NCBI RefSeq assembly: GCF_003627075.1
Contig: NZ_CP032630.1
Coordinates: 1,798,001 to 1,862,000 of the forward strand
DNA length: 64,000 nucleotides
Source of the DNA: Protaetiibacter intestinalis
GTDB taxonomy: Bacteria; Actinomycetota; Actinomycetes; Actinomycetales; Microbacteriaceae
Direction of reading: 5' to 3'
Positions 28,390 through 37,652 of this stretch are shown here, piece after piece. A program made the translations under genes and the position numbers. Within the stretch, counting starts at the first letter, position 1; the number at the start of each line of letters is the position of its first letter. The notes under the pieces are model-generated. The model saw only the letters and a list, made by a program, of their open reading frames with translations, had not been told where the DNA came from and did no database searches.

Positions 28390-29622
28390 ATGGGTGACAT
28401 GCACGGCCGCGAGGTCGAGGTCGAGGCTACCAACATCGCCCACGGCGGTTACGGGGTGGCGCGCCTCGACGGACGCGTGGTCTTCGTGGCGGAGGCGATC
28501 CCCGGCGAGCGGGTGCGGGCGCGCATCAGCGACGACCGCAAGAGCCGGTTCTGGTGGGCCGACACGGTCGAGGTGCTCGAGCCGAGTCCGCACCGCAGGC
28601 CCCACCTGTGGCCGGAGGCGGACGTCTCGCGCGACCCCGGCGACCGCCCGGGCGGTGCCGACTTCGGGCACATCGAGCCCGCCCACCAGCGCACGCTCAA
28701 GGCGCACGTGCTCGCCGACGCCCTGCAGCGCATGGCGCGCATCGAGCGCGCGGTCGAGGTGGAGGCGGTCGAGGGTCCGGCCGACGGGGGCGGATGGCGC
28801 ACCCGCGAGCGGCTGCACGTCGCGACCGGGGGCACGGTCGGCCCGTACGCGGCGCGCTCGCACCGCGTCATCCCGGTCGCCGAGCTGCCGCTCGCGACGG
28901 CGGAGCTGCGCGAGGCGGCGCCGCTCGGGTCGAAGATGCCCGAGCACGCCGGCAGCGACGTGCAGGTGCTCGTGCCGAGCGGCGGCGGGGGAGCGCGCCT
29001 CATCATCGGACGTCAGGCACCGAGCGTCGTGCGGGAGCGGGTGGGCGAGCGCGAGTTCCGCGTCGACGACTCCGGCTTCTGGCAGGTGCACACGGAGGCC
29101 CCGGCCGTGCTCACGCGCGCCGTGCAGGACGCGGTCGACCAGGCGCTCTTCGACCCGCGCGCCGCCAACCTCGACCTCTACGGCGGTGTGGGGTTGCTCG
29201 CGGCCGCCCTCGGCGACCGCTTCGGCGGGGCCCTGCGCATCACCTCCGTCGAATCGGATGCGCGCGCGACCGAGCACGCCCAGGAGAACCTCGCCGACTG
29301 GCTCGGCGCGCAGGCGCTCACGGCCCGCGTCGAGCACTGGGTGCGTTCCCTCGCCGACGCCTCGGCGCTCGAGTGCGCCCGGCTCGCGGCGGCGACCGTC
29401 GTGCTCGACCCGCCGCGGTCGGGTGCGGGGCGCGAGGTGCTCGAGGCGCTCGCCGCGGTGCGGCCCGCGCAGCTCGTGTACGTCGCGTGCGATCCGGTGG
29501 CCCTCGCCCGTGACGCCGGCATCCTCGCCGAGCTCGGCTACGGGCTCGCGGGTCTGCGCGCCTTCGACCTGTTCCCGAGCACCCACCACGTCGAGGCCGT
29601 CGCGAGCTTCGTCCGCGGCTGA
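28390..29622 (+). CDS. TrmA/RlmCD-family class I SAM-dependent RNA methyltransferase with TRAM domain
   Basis: Probably methylates C5 of a uridine in rRNA or tRNA. The 410 residues have an N-terminal TRAM domain (VEVEATNIAHGGYGVARLDG, residues about 8-60), a central domain, and a methyltransferase domain with LDLYGGVGLLAAAL, DPPRSGAG, and the catalytic Cys in YVACDPVALARD. The cysteines that hold the [4Fe-4S] cluster in RumA-type enzymes are absent: the usual CGGC-x-x-QH segment reads GGADFGHIEPAHQ and the only Cys residues are in the catalytic half. ATG 28390 is preferred from the TATGCT spacing; ATG 28399 with GGGAGG is the alternative. Confidence 0.88.
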   Translation: MGDMHGREVEVEATNIAHGGYGVARLDGRVVFVAEAIPGERVRARISDDRKSRFWWADTVEVLEPSPHRRPHLWPEADVSRDPGDRPGGADFGHIEPAHQRTLKAHVLADALQRMARIERAVEVEAVEGPADGGGWRTRERLHVATGGTVGPYAARSHRVIPVAELPLATAELREAAPLGSKMPEHAGSDVQVLVPSGGGGARLIIGRQAPSVVRERVGEREFRVDDSGFWQVHTEAPAVLTRAVQDAVDQALFDPRAANLDLYGGVGLLAAALGDRFGGALRITSVESDARATEHAQENLADWLGAQALTARVEHWVRSLADASALECARLAAATVVLDPPRSGAGREVLEALAAVRPAQLVYVACDPVALARDAGILAELGYGLAGLRAFDLFPSTHHVEAVASFVRG

Positions 29623-29689
29623 GGGGTGCGCGTCGCGCGACAGCAAGTAGCATGAGCCGCAGCGGATACCGCGGGGGTCGGGAGTCAGG

Positions 29690-30385
29690 ATGAGCACGGT
29701 GATCGATCAGCCCGAAGCGCCGGTCGAGGTGCGCGCGGCACGGGTCGCGGTCGTCGACGACCACGAGTCGGTGCGGGTGGGGCTGCAGGCGGCCTTCGTC
29801 GAGGCCGGGCACGACTTCATGCTCGCGGCATCCAACGTCGACGAGCTCATCGCCGGGCTCGCCGGCCGCGAGGTGGATGTCGTGGTGCTCGACCTCTCGC
29901 TCGGCGACGGCTCGAGCGTCACCCGCAACGTCAAGAGCGTGCAGGCGATCGGCGCCCCGGTGCTCGTGCACTCGATCGCCGACCGGGTCGACCTCGTGCG
30001 CGAGGCGCTCGCCGCGGGCGCCGCGGGCGTCATCCCGAAGTCCGCGTCGATGCGCACCGTCGTGACCGCGGCGGCCACCGTGGCGCGCGGCGAGGTGCTC
30101 AACAACCTCGAGTGGGCGACGGCGATCGACGCCGACCGCGACTTCGCGAAGGCCGAGCTCGGCCGCCGCGAGCGCGAGATCCTGCACCTGTACGCATCCG
30201 GGCTGCCGCTCAAGCTCGCCGCCGAGCAGCTCGGCATCGGCTACTCGACCGCGCGCGAGTACCTCGACCGCATCCGCGCCAAGTACGTCGAGGTGGGGCG
30301 GCCCGCACCGACCAAGGTCGATCTGCTGCGCCGCGCCGTCGAGGACGGCATCCTGCCGGGGCTCGACCCCGACAGCGATGGCTGA
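29690..30385 (+). CDS. NarL/FixJ-type response regulator
   Basis: A 231-residue two-component output protein. The receiver domain has VAVVDDHESVRVG with the acidic pocket, the phospho-acceptor Asp68 in VVLDLSLGDG and Lys in GVIPKSASM. The C-terminal output is a LuxR-like helix-turn-helix (GRREREILHLYASG, then LAAEQLGIGYSTAREYLDRI). It has a normal leader with GGGAGTCAGG before the ATG. It overlaps the histidine kinase gene by 8 bases, an unusual regulator-first order. Confidence 0.92.
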   Translation: MSTVIDQPEAPVEVRAARVAVVDDHESVRVGLQAAFVEAGHDFMLAASNVDELIAGLAGREVDVVVLDLSLGDGSSVTRNVKSVQAIGAPVLVHSIADRVDLVREALAAGAAGVIPKSASMRTVVTAAATVARGEVLNNLEWATAIDADRDFAKAELGRREREILHLYASGLPLKLAAEQLGIGYSTAREYLDRIRAKYVEVGRPAPTKVDLLRRAVEDGILPGLDPDSDG

Positions 30386-31613
30386 CCTCCCCGCGTCCCG
30401 CCTCGCGCCGCTGCCGCGGGGGCGGGGGGTGCGCAACCCGCTGAGTCTCGTGCGGGTCGACACCGCCATCGCCCGCACGGCGGCCGGATTCGGCGTGGCG
30501 TTCCTGCTGCAGTCGATCCCCGCGATGATCGAGCAGCTGCCGAACCTCGACCCGCTGTGGTCGAGCGTCATGGTGTTCGCGATCGTCGTGACCCTCGGGC
30601 TCACGGCGCTCGCCTCGGCGCTGCGCCAGCAGGTGCGCGGTGCCCACGTGATGTTCGCGATCGTGTACCTCGTGGCGCTCGTGAGCTGGCCGTTCGCCGT
30701 CACCGATCCGGCCGCGGCGACCGCCGACAGCTACTGGCTGTACTACCTGCTGACGATCGCCACGGCGATGGCGACGGTCGGCTTCCCGCTGCGCGTCGCG
30801 ACGGCCTACCTCATCCTCGCCCCGACGGTGTACGCGGTCATCCGCGTGACCCCCGCGGGCGGCGGGGTGACGCTCGTGCAGGCGGCCCTCGACTCCGTGT
30901 ACGCGATCATCCTCGGCGGGGCGATCACGATCATCACGGCGATCCTGCGGGGGGCGGCCTCCACGGTCGACCGCGCCCAGGCGACGGCTCTCGATCGGTA
31001 CGGGCACGCCGTGCGGCAGCACGCGACGGAGGCCGAGCGCGTGCAGGTCGACGCGATCGTGCACGACAGCGTGCTCACGACCTTCCTCTCGGCCGCGCGC
31101 GCCGACACCCCGGAGGCGAAGGAGCTCGCCTCACGGATGGCCGGCAACGCGATCGGCTACCTGCGCGACGCGGTCGCGGTGGCGCCCCCCGGCGACGCGG
31201 ATGTCGCGGTCGCCGTGCTCGCGAGCCGCATCGGCGACGCGGCGGCGGCGCTCTCGGAGCCGGTCGCCGTCCGGTCGACGGGGGTCGAGGGCACCCCGAT
31301 CCCGGTCGCGGTCGCGGAGGCCGTCTACTCGGCGGCCGTGCAGGCGATGGTCAACAGCCTCCAGCACGCGGGGGCCGGCGTGGAGCGCTGGGCGGAGGTG
31401 CGCGCCACGGGCGACGGCGTCCTCGTGGAGGTGGGCGACCGCGGCGCCGGCTTCGAGCCGGATGCCGTGCCGACCGAGCGGCTCGGCGTGCGGGTGTCGA
31501 TCCTGGAGCGCGTCGCGAGCGTCGGGGGTCAGGCCCGCGTCGACACGGCGCCCGGCGAGGGGACCACCGTCCGCCTGCAGTGGCCGGCCGAGACGGCGGA
31601 GGTCGACTCGTGA
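30378..31613 (+). CDS. Membrane sensor histidine kinase
   Basis: A 411-residue sensor. Six hydrophobic segments occupy about residues 30-195 with short loops, so the signal is probably sensed within or near the membrane. The probable phospho-acceptor is His229 in AIVHDSVLTTFLSAARA, similar to the HisKA_3 type used with NarL regulators. The ATPase domain shows an N-box AVQAMVNSLQHAG, G1 box VGDRGAGFEPDA and a final GEGTTVRLQWP. It overlaps both neighbours, so regulator, kinase and the next membrane protein are made together. Confidence 0.88.
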   Translation: MADLPASRLAPLPRGRGVRNPLSLVRVDTAIARTAAGFGVAFLLQSIPAMIEQLPNLDPLWSSVMVFAIVVTLGLTALASALRQQVRGAHVMFAIVYLVALVSWPFAVTDPAAATADSYWLYYLLTIATAMATVGFPLRVATAYLILAPTVYAVIRVTPAGGGVTLVQAALDSVYAIILGGAITIITAILRGAASTVDRAQATALDRYGHAVRQHATEAERVQVDAIVHDSVLTTFLSAARADTPEAKELASRMAGNAIGYLRDAVAVAPPGDADVAVAVLASRIGDAAAALSEPVAVRSTGVEGTPIPVAVAEAVYSAAVQAMVNSLQHAGAGVERWAEVRATGDGVLVEVGDRGAGFEPDAVPTERLGVRVSILERVASVGGQARVDTAPGEGTTVRLQWPAETAEVDS

Positions 31614-32653
31614 AGATCGGCGTCCCCCGCGCGCTCATCGTGACGCTCGCCGGCCTGTTCTCGGCCTACCATCTGCTGCTCGCCGGCTACTCCCTGCAGT
31701 TCCCGTACGCCGACGACCCCGGCGCCGTCGTGGCCGCGATGGCCCTCTACGCCCTCGTGACCACCGTCGCCCTGTGGCCGGGACGCGAGACGCTCATGCC
31801 GATCTGGATGGCGGCCTTCGCCCTCGGGGTCGCGGTCGCGCTGCCGCCGCTCATCACGGCGGTGCTCGATCCGGCACGGCCGGGCGGCAACGGCTACGCC
31901 ACCTGGTACGTCGCGGCGGTCGGCACGCTCATGACGATCACGGCGGTGCGGCTGCGTCCCGGCTTCGCGTGGGCGGGGATCGTCTTCCTCGTCGTGCAGA
32001 CCCTGTTCTGGTCGGGGCCGCAGGCCCTCGCGACGATCGGCGTCATCGGCTCCGCCTCCTGGGTGGGCGTCGCGCACATCCTCACCAACACCCTCGCGAA
32101 GGCCTCGCGCGACTCGGAGCGCTTCGCACGTGCCGAGCGGGAGGCCACGGAGTGGCAGGCGGCGCAGGAGGCGCATCTCAACGAGCGTCAGTTCCGGCTC
32201 GGGCAGACGAGCATCATGGCGCTGCCCATGCTGCGGACGATCCGGTCGACGCACGGCGAGCTCACGGCCTCGCAACGGGCCGAGTGCCTGCACCTCGAGG
32301 CCGCCATCCGCGACGAGATCCGCGGCCGGCGGTTGCTGAACGACGCCGTGCGCGAGCAGGTGATGCTGGCCCGGCGCCGCGGCACGATCGTCACCCTGCT
32401 CGACGAGGGCGGGATCGACGAGCTCTCGGAAGAGGATCTCGAGCGCGTGCTCGGGCGCCTCGCGCTCGCCCTGCGCGACACCACGGCCGACCGTCTGATC
32501 GCCCGCACCGTGCCGGAGGGATCGGACGTGGCGGTCACGGTGGTCGGGCTCCGGACGGCGGCCGACGAGGCGGTCACGATGCTCGGCGGCGAGCCGGACG
32601 ACGAGGTCGACCTGTGGCTCGAGATCCCGCGGCAGGCGTCCGCCGCCTCCTGA
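31610..32653 (+). CDS. Six-helix membrane protein with degenerate kinase-like C-terminus
   Basis: A 347-residue protein starting with GTG that overlaps the kinase stop. It repeats the kinase's topology: six hydrophobic segments (about 8-165), then a helical region (ERFARAEREATEWQAAQEAH) and a C-terminal domain of about 150 residues. LEAAIRDEIRGRRLLNDAVRE resembles the helical part of kinase-like proteins in two motif pieces, but no phospho-acceptor His box, N-box or glycine-rich ATP lid can be seen. It is probably a non-catalytic partner of the kinase. Function inferred from context only. Confidence 0.6.
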   Translation: MKIGVPRALIVTLAGLFSAYHLLLAGYSLQFPYADDPGAVVAAMALYALVTTVALWPGRETLMPIWMAAFALGVAVALPPLITAVLDPARPGGNGYATWYVAAVGTLMTITAVRLRPGFAWAGIVFLVVQTLFWSGPQALATIGVIGSASWVGVAHILTNTLAKASRDSERFARAEREATEWQAAQEAHLNERQFRLGQTSIMALPMLRTIRSTHGELTASQRAECLHLEAAIRDEIRGRRLLNDAVREQVMLARRRGTIVTLLDEGGIDELSEEDLERVLGRLALALRDTTADRLIARTVPEGSDVAVTVVGLRTAADEAVTMLGGEPDDEVDLWLEIPRQASAAS

Positions 32654-32676
32654 CCCCGCCGCTGCCGGACATGGAA

Positions 32677-32706
32677 CGAGGGGCCGGACGATCGTCCGGC
32701 CCCTCG
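32677..32706. terminator. Perfect 30-base palindrome after the two-component operon
   Basis: A 15-bp perfect self-complementary sequence (half-site CGAGGGGCCGGACGA) starting 24 bases after the stop at 32653. As RNA it would fold into a stable stem with a tight loop. No U-tract follows. Confidence 0.6.
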
Positions 32707-32712
32707 AAGATT

Positions 32713-32749
32713 CGAGTCAGGGCGACAACCCGAATATCGCCCTGACTCG
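32713..32749. terminator. Second hairpin after the two-component operon
   Basis: A perfect 13-bp stem (CGAGTCAGGGCGA paired with its complement) with an 11-base AT-containing loop, 6 bases after the first hairpin. Two consecutive stems in a convergent region suggest a strong or bidirectional terminator. Confidence 0.6.
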
Positions 32750-32793
32750 CCCCCACATCATCGGCCTGCTTACCCTAGACGACCGGTGATGCT

Positions 32794-32814
32794 GTGTAAC
32801 TCGATGAGATACAC
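32794..32814. promoter_or_regulatory. 21-base near-palindrome in the gene-free region
   Basis: Arms GTGTAACTC and GAGATACAC (8 of 9 pairs) around GAT. It looks like a dimeric repressor operator but no start codon lies nearby. Confidence 0.3.
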
Positions 32815-32860
32815 CTGCTGAAACAAGTATGCGTGGTCCGCCTACCCAGGTAAGTCATCA

Positions 32861-32891
32861 TTTCGGGGGACTTTCGGGGTACATTTTCGGG
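32861..32891. repeat. Three short direct repeats TTTCGGGG
   Basis: TTTCGGGGG at 32861, TTTCGGGG at 32872 and TTTTCGGG at 32884, spaced 11 to 13 bases apart, about one helical turn. This could be an array of protein-binding half-sites; chance similarity cannot be excluded. Confidence 0.3.
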
Positions 32892-33013
32892 TGACAAGGC
32901 CGAGGATTTCGGCTGCTCGTCGCGCGATCCGGGGTACAGGCGGGGATCTCGGAACGGATATTGGAGCGTTTCACGCGAATCGCTGCGGATTCCGTCGCGA
33001 AAACGCGATTCCG

Positions 33014-33225
33014 CTACGACGCCCAGGGATTCCAGCCGCCGCGGGGGAGCGGCTGACGGAGGTTCCGCCGCCCGCGCTCCCACGCCGAACGCGGGCGCCG
33101 TGCGGCATCGCGCATCCCCGCGGCCTCGTCGAGCGCGCCCTGCAGCACCGCCGACGCCGCGGCGAGCTCCTCCGGCGTCGGGTCGCCGCCGACGACCTTC
33201 AGCTCGGCACGCACCGGCTCGTCGC

Positions 33226-33229
<4 letters not shown>
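33014..33229 (-). CDS. accE: Acyl-CoA carboxylase epsilon subunit
   Basis: A 71-residue small subunit found only in actinobacterial acyl-CoA carboxylases, where it stabilises the alpha-beta complex. The N-terminal half has [20 protein letters not shown], close to the family's conserved VVRG-P-T-EELAAL pattern, followed by a basic Trp-rich tail ([10 protein letters not shown] and GGWNPWAS) that is also typical. It starts with GTG overlapping the accD stop as GTGA. Short length and overlap make it easy to miss. Confidence 0.88.
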
Positions 33230-34824
<1,595 letters not shown>

Positions 34825-34831
34825 GGCGTTC

Positions 34832-34837
34832 AGCCTA
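34832..34837 (-). promoter_or_regulatory. -10-like hexamer upstream of accD
   Basis: TAGGCT on the minus strand, 7 bases before the GTG at 34824. It overlaps the stop codon of the preceding mannosyltransferase gene. Confidence 0.5.
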
Positions 34838-35659
34838 TCCGTCACCTTCCGGGCCGGGGCGTTGTGCATCGGCGACAACTCCGGGGCCGTGTCCTTGGCC
34901 GTCCGGGAGTGGTCGACGTCCCCGGAGGCGACGCGCGATGCCCCAGGCGGTGACCCGCCACATCGCCTCGGCGACGACGGCGCCGGTCATCTTCGAGACG
35001 CCCGCGCGGCGCTCGCTGAAGGTGATCGGCACCTCGCGGATGCCCCAGCCGGCATCCGCGGTGCGGATCGTCAGATCGATCTGGAAGCAGTAGCCGCGCG
35101 AGTCGACCACCTGATCGGCGATCGCGGCGAGCACCTCGGACCGGTAGGCGCGGTAGCCGGCGGTGACGTCGCGCACCGGCAGGCGCAGCATGACGCGCGC
35201 GTAGGCGTTGGCGGTCTTGCTCAGCCGGCGTCGGGACGCGGGCCAGTCGACGAGCCGCCCGCCGGCGACCCAGCGCGAGCCGATCACGAGCCCGACGCCC
35301 GGTTCGGCGAGCGCCTCGAGCATCGCGGGGAGCGCCTCGGCGGGGTGGGAGCCGTCGGCGTCGAACTCGACCACGGTGTCGTAGCCGTGCTCGCGCGCCC
35401 AGGCGAAGCCGGCGAGGTAGGCGCGGCCCAGACCGTCCTTCGCGGCGCGGTGCAGCACGTGGATGCGCGGGTCGGCCGCGGCGGCCTCGTCGGCGAGCTC
35501 GCCGGTGCCGTCGGGGCTCGCGTCGTCGACGACGAGCACATCCGCATCCGGCGCGTTCCGGCGAAGCGCCGCGAGCGTTGCGGCGAGGTTCTCGCGCTCG
35601 TCGTAGGTGGGGGTCACGACGAGGACGCGCCCGGCGGGGCGTGCTCGCGCGGACGGCAT
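34835..35659 (-). CDS. ppm1: Polyprenol monophosphomannose synthase (GT2)
   Basis: Transfers mannose from GDP-mannose to polyprenyl phosphate at the cytosolic membrane face, giving the donor for extracytoplasmic mannosyltransferases. The 274 residues show [31 protein letters not shown], the metal-binding EFDADGSHP and [11 protein letters not shown], all typical of Dpm1/Ppm1. No membrane domain is fused. ATG 35659 is favoured by a TAGGAT box 7 bases upstream. It is divergent from birA with overlapping -10 boxes. GDP-mannose would come from manC at 7616. Confidence 0.9.
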   Translation of the reverse strand: MPSARARPAGRVLVVTPTYDERENLAATLAALRRNAPDADVLVVDDASPDGTGELADEAAAADPRIHVLHRAAKDGLGRAYLAGFAWAREHGYDTVVEFDADGSHPAEALPAMLEALAEPGVGLVIGSRWVAGGRLVDWPASRRRLSKTANAYARVMLRLPVRDVTAGYRAYRSEVLAAIADQVVDSRGYCFQIDLTIRTADAGWGIREVPITFSERRAGVSKMTGAVVAEAMWRVTAWGIARRLRGRRPLPDGQGHGPGVVADAQRPGPEGDG

Positions 35660-35666
35660 GCACGAC

Positions 35667-35672
35667 ATCCTA
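35667..35672 (-). promoter_or_regulatory. -10-like hexamer upstream of ppm1
   Basis: TAGGAT on the minus strand, 7 bases before the ATG at 35659; it overlaps the birA box on the other strand by two bases. Confidence 0.45.
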
Positions 35673-35676
35673 GGCT
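35671..35676 (+). promoter_or_regulatory. -10-like hexamer upstream of birA
   Basis: TAGGCT, 7 bases before the ATG at 35684. Because it shares TA (35671-35672) with the opposite ppm1 box, the two promoters cannot be occupied at once. Confidence 0.5.
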
Positions 35677-35683
35677 GACCGCC

Positions 35684-36475
35684 ATGAGCTTCGATCGGAG
35701 TCGCGAGGTGGTCGCCGCGCTCTACGAGTTGGCGTCCTCGAGCTCGACCAACTCGGAGCTCGCGGCGCGCGCCGACCGGGAGGGGCTGCCCCATCTGACG
35801 GTCATGCTCACCCGTTATCAGAGCGCCGGCCGGGGGCGCCTGGGTCGCTCCTGGACCGCCCCGCCCGGGGCCAGCCTCGCGAGCTCGGTGCTGCTGCGGC
35901 CCCTGCTCCCCGATGGCACGACGCCCACCCCCGACCGGCTCGGCTGGATCCCGGTGATCGCGGGGGTCTCGATGGCGGAGGCGGTCGCCGGGGTGCTCCC
36001 CGGGCGCGGTGTCGGGTTCAAGTGGCCCAACGACGTGCTCGTCGACGGCCGCAAGCTCTGCGGTGTGCTCGCGGAGCTGCTGCCGCAGAGCACGGGGGTC
36101 GTCATCGGTGCGGGGCTCAACACGCGCATGTCCGTCGAGGAGCTCCCGGTGCCGACCGCCACCTCGCTCGCGATCGAGGGGGTCGCCGTCGACGACGCCG
36201 TCGAGGACCTCGTGCTCGCCGCCTACCTCGAGGGGGTGCGCGACCGGGTGGCCCGCTACCTGGCGGCGGGCGGCGACGCGGAGGCCTCCGGCATCCGCGC
36301 CCAGGCGCGCGCCCGCTGCCTCACCCTCGGACGCGCGGTGCGCATCGAGTTGCCGGACGGTGCGGAGCTCGTGGGCACGGCGGTGGACCTGGATGCCGAC
36401 GGCCGGCTCATCGTCGCCGACCGTGACGGGCTCGCGCGGTCTGTCGCGGCGGGCGATGTGACCCACGTGCGTTAG
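35684..36475 (+). CDS. birA: Biotin-[acyl-CoA carboxylase] ligase
   Basis: Activates biotin with ATP and attaches it to the BCCP Lys of the carboxylase alpha subunit. The 263 residues are catalytic domain only, with no N-terminal DNA-binding domain, so it is a non-repressor BirA. YQSAGRGRLGRSWTAPPGAS is the biotinyl-AMP loop; FKWPNDVLVDGRKLCGVLAE is the biotin site. The small C-terminal SH3-like domain is present. It is followed after 9 bases by a PH-domain protein, probably in the same transcript. Confidence 0.93.
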   Translation: MSFDRSREVVAALYELASSSSTNSELAARADREGLPHLTVMLTRYQSAGRGRLGRSWTAPPGASLASSVLLRPLLPDGTTPTPDRLGWIPVIAGVSMAEAVAGVLPGRGVGFKWPNDVLVDGRKLCGVLAELLPQSTGVVIGAGLNTRMSVEELPVPTATSLAIEGVAVDDAVEDLVLAAYLEGVRDRVARYLAAGGDAEASGIRAQARARCLTLGRAVRIELPDGAELVGTAVDLDADGRLIVADRDGLARSVAAGDVTHVR

Positions 36476-36484
36476 AAAAGGGGC

Positions 36485-37054
36485 ATGTCCCACCCCGGGT
36501 CCGCCCACGCGCCATCCGGGCCGCCGAACCCGCCGCGGCCCGAGACGGTGGTCGCGCGTCTGCGTTCCCACGGCCGCGTGCTGTTCTGGCCGTGCGTCGT
36601 GCTCGTCGCGGTGGTCGGCGCCCTCGGCTACTTCGTCGGCACGTTCCCGGAGCCGTGGCAGAACTGGGCGCTCCTGGCGGCGGGGGCCCTCGTCGTCATC
36701 CTGCTGTTCCTGTTCCCGCTGCTCGCCTGGCTCGGTCGGAACTACACGATCACGACGCGGCGGATCGTGCTGCGCGGCGGGCTCTTCGTGCGCACCCGGC
36801 AGGAGCTGCTGCACAGCCGCGGCTACGACGTGACGGTGCGCAAGGCGGGGCTGCAGGGCATGTTCGGCTCGGGCGACATCCTCGTCAACACGGGCCTCGA
36901 GCGCCCCGTGGTGCTGCGCGACGTGCCGGGCGCCGACCTCGTGCAGGCGACCCTGCACGACCTCATGGAGCTCTCCACCAACCCGGTGGCGTCGCGGCGG
37001 CAGCAGGAGCGTTCCCGCCCGGACGACGAGACGACGGCCTTCGGGGTGCGCTGA
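36485..37054 (+). CDS. Membrane-anchored bacterial PH-domain protein
   Basis: A 189-residue protein with a polar N-terminus, two close transmembrane helices (about residues 35-58 and 63-87) and a cytosolic bacterial PH domain of the DUF304/YdbT kind: YTITTRRIVLRGGLFVRTRQE, in two motif parts, then the GSGDILVNTG strand. Function unknown; such proteins accompany cell-envelope genes. AAAGGGG precedes the ATG with normal spacing, and the gene lies 9 bases after birA. Confidence 0.8.
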   Translation: MSHPGSAHAPSGPPNPPRPETVVARLRSHGRVLFWPCVVLVAVVGALGYFVGTFPEPWQNWALLAAGALVVILLFLFPLLAWLGRNYTITTRRIVLRGGLFVRTRQELLHSRGYDVTVRKAGLQGMFGSGDILVNTGLERPVVLRDVPGADLVQATLHDLMELSTNPVASRRQQERSRPDDETTAFGVR

Positions 37055-37058
37055 GCCG

Positions 37059-37084
37059 CCGCGCCCTGCCGCTCAGCGGCGCGG
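37059..37084. terminator. Candidate bidirectional hairpin between convergent genes
   Basis: CCGCGCC pairs with GGCGCGG across a loop that itself contains GCCGC-TCA-GCGGC. It fills the 18-base gap between the PH-domain gene and the convergent YkoE-like gene and extends into the end of the latter. Confidence 0.35.
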
Positions 37085-37633
37085 GCGGATGCCGGCGCGG
37101 CGCAGCCCCGCGGCGATGGCGAGCCCCAGCAGGGTCGACAGCAGGATCGTCACCACGAGCAGCGCGATCGCGGTGATCCGCACCCAGCCCGCGAAGGCCT
37201 CCGCGTTGAGCGTGACGGCCCAGTACGCGGCGTAGGCGGCCGACAGGACGAGCGCCGTGACGAGGGCCATGCCGATGCCGCGGAAGCGCCACGCGGTGAC
37301 GAGCGAGGGGAGCTCCTGCAGCACGGCGACGAACACGAACAGCGTGAGCGGGCCGACCCCGCCGACGAAGGGGATCGAGATGAGGCCCGCGACGAGGCCC
37401 GTGATGAGCGCGCTCCCCGGCTGCGGGACGACGGCCTGGGCGATGACGCCGGGCAGCACGTACGGCACGACGGCGAGGCCGTAGAGCACCGGGATCGCCG
37501 CCCACAGCACCTGGGCGGCCCACGCGGTGGGGATCACGACGACCCCGGCGGCGGCGCCGATCGCGGCGAGGGTGAGCAGCGTGCGGGTGTCGAAGCGGAT
37601 GCGGGCGCGGGTTGCGGGTGCGGTCTCGGTCAC
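37073..37633 (-). CDS. ECF transporter S component, YkoE-like
   Basis: A 186-residue integral membrane protein with five or six hydrophobic segments. Its arrangement (VLYGLAVVPYVLPGVIAQ, then PGSALITGLVAGLIS and LQELPSLVTAWRFR) resembles YkoE-family substrate-binding components of energy-coupling factor vitamin importers, often for hydroxymethylpyrimidine or thiamine-related ligands. No ECF ATPase or T component follows; GtrA lies upstream. The start is GTG 6 bases after TAAGCT. The family call is moderate and the ligand is unknown. Confidence 0.6.
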   Translation of the reverse strand: MTETAPATRARIRFDTRTLLTLAAIGAAAGVVVIPTAWAAQVLWAAIPVLYGLAVVPYVLPGVIAQAVVPQPGSALITGLVAGLISIPFVGGVGPLTLFVFVAVLQELPSLVTAWRFRGIGMALVTALVLSAAYAAYWAVTLNAEAFAGWVRITAIALLVVTILLSTLLGLAIAAGLRRAGIRPRR

Positions 37634-37639
37634 CCGTCC

Positions 37640-37645
37640 AGCTTA
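37640..37645 (-). promoter_or_regulatory. -10-like hexamer upstream of the YkoE-like gene
   Basis: TAAGCT on the minus strand, 6 bases before the GTG at 37633. Confidence 0.45.
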
Positions 37646-37652
37646 GGTGACC

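Larger units (their letters stand above)
32654..33013. other. 360-bp gene-free convergent region with hairpins and operator-like sites
   Basis: No convincing gene lies here; open frames across it lack family features and ribosome-binding sites. It holds two strong tandem hairpins (32677-32706, 32713-32749), a 21-base near-palindrome (32794-32814) and three spaced TTTCGGGG-like repeats (32861-32891). The stretch 32750-32900 is more AT-rich than its surroundings. A small RNA is conceivable but no promoter-terminator pair is clear. Confidence 0.6.

Noticed and set aside
25707..28397. An 896-codon plus-strand frame opposite accA3 and maf
   Set aside because: Runs through palindrome copy 3 and the antisense of a biotin carboxylase with intact motifs; no recognisable domain of its own.
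37073..37633. Part of a complete ECF vitamin importer operon
   Set aside because: No A or T component is adjacent; only a lone S-component-like protein is supported.
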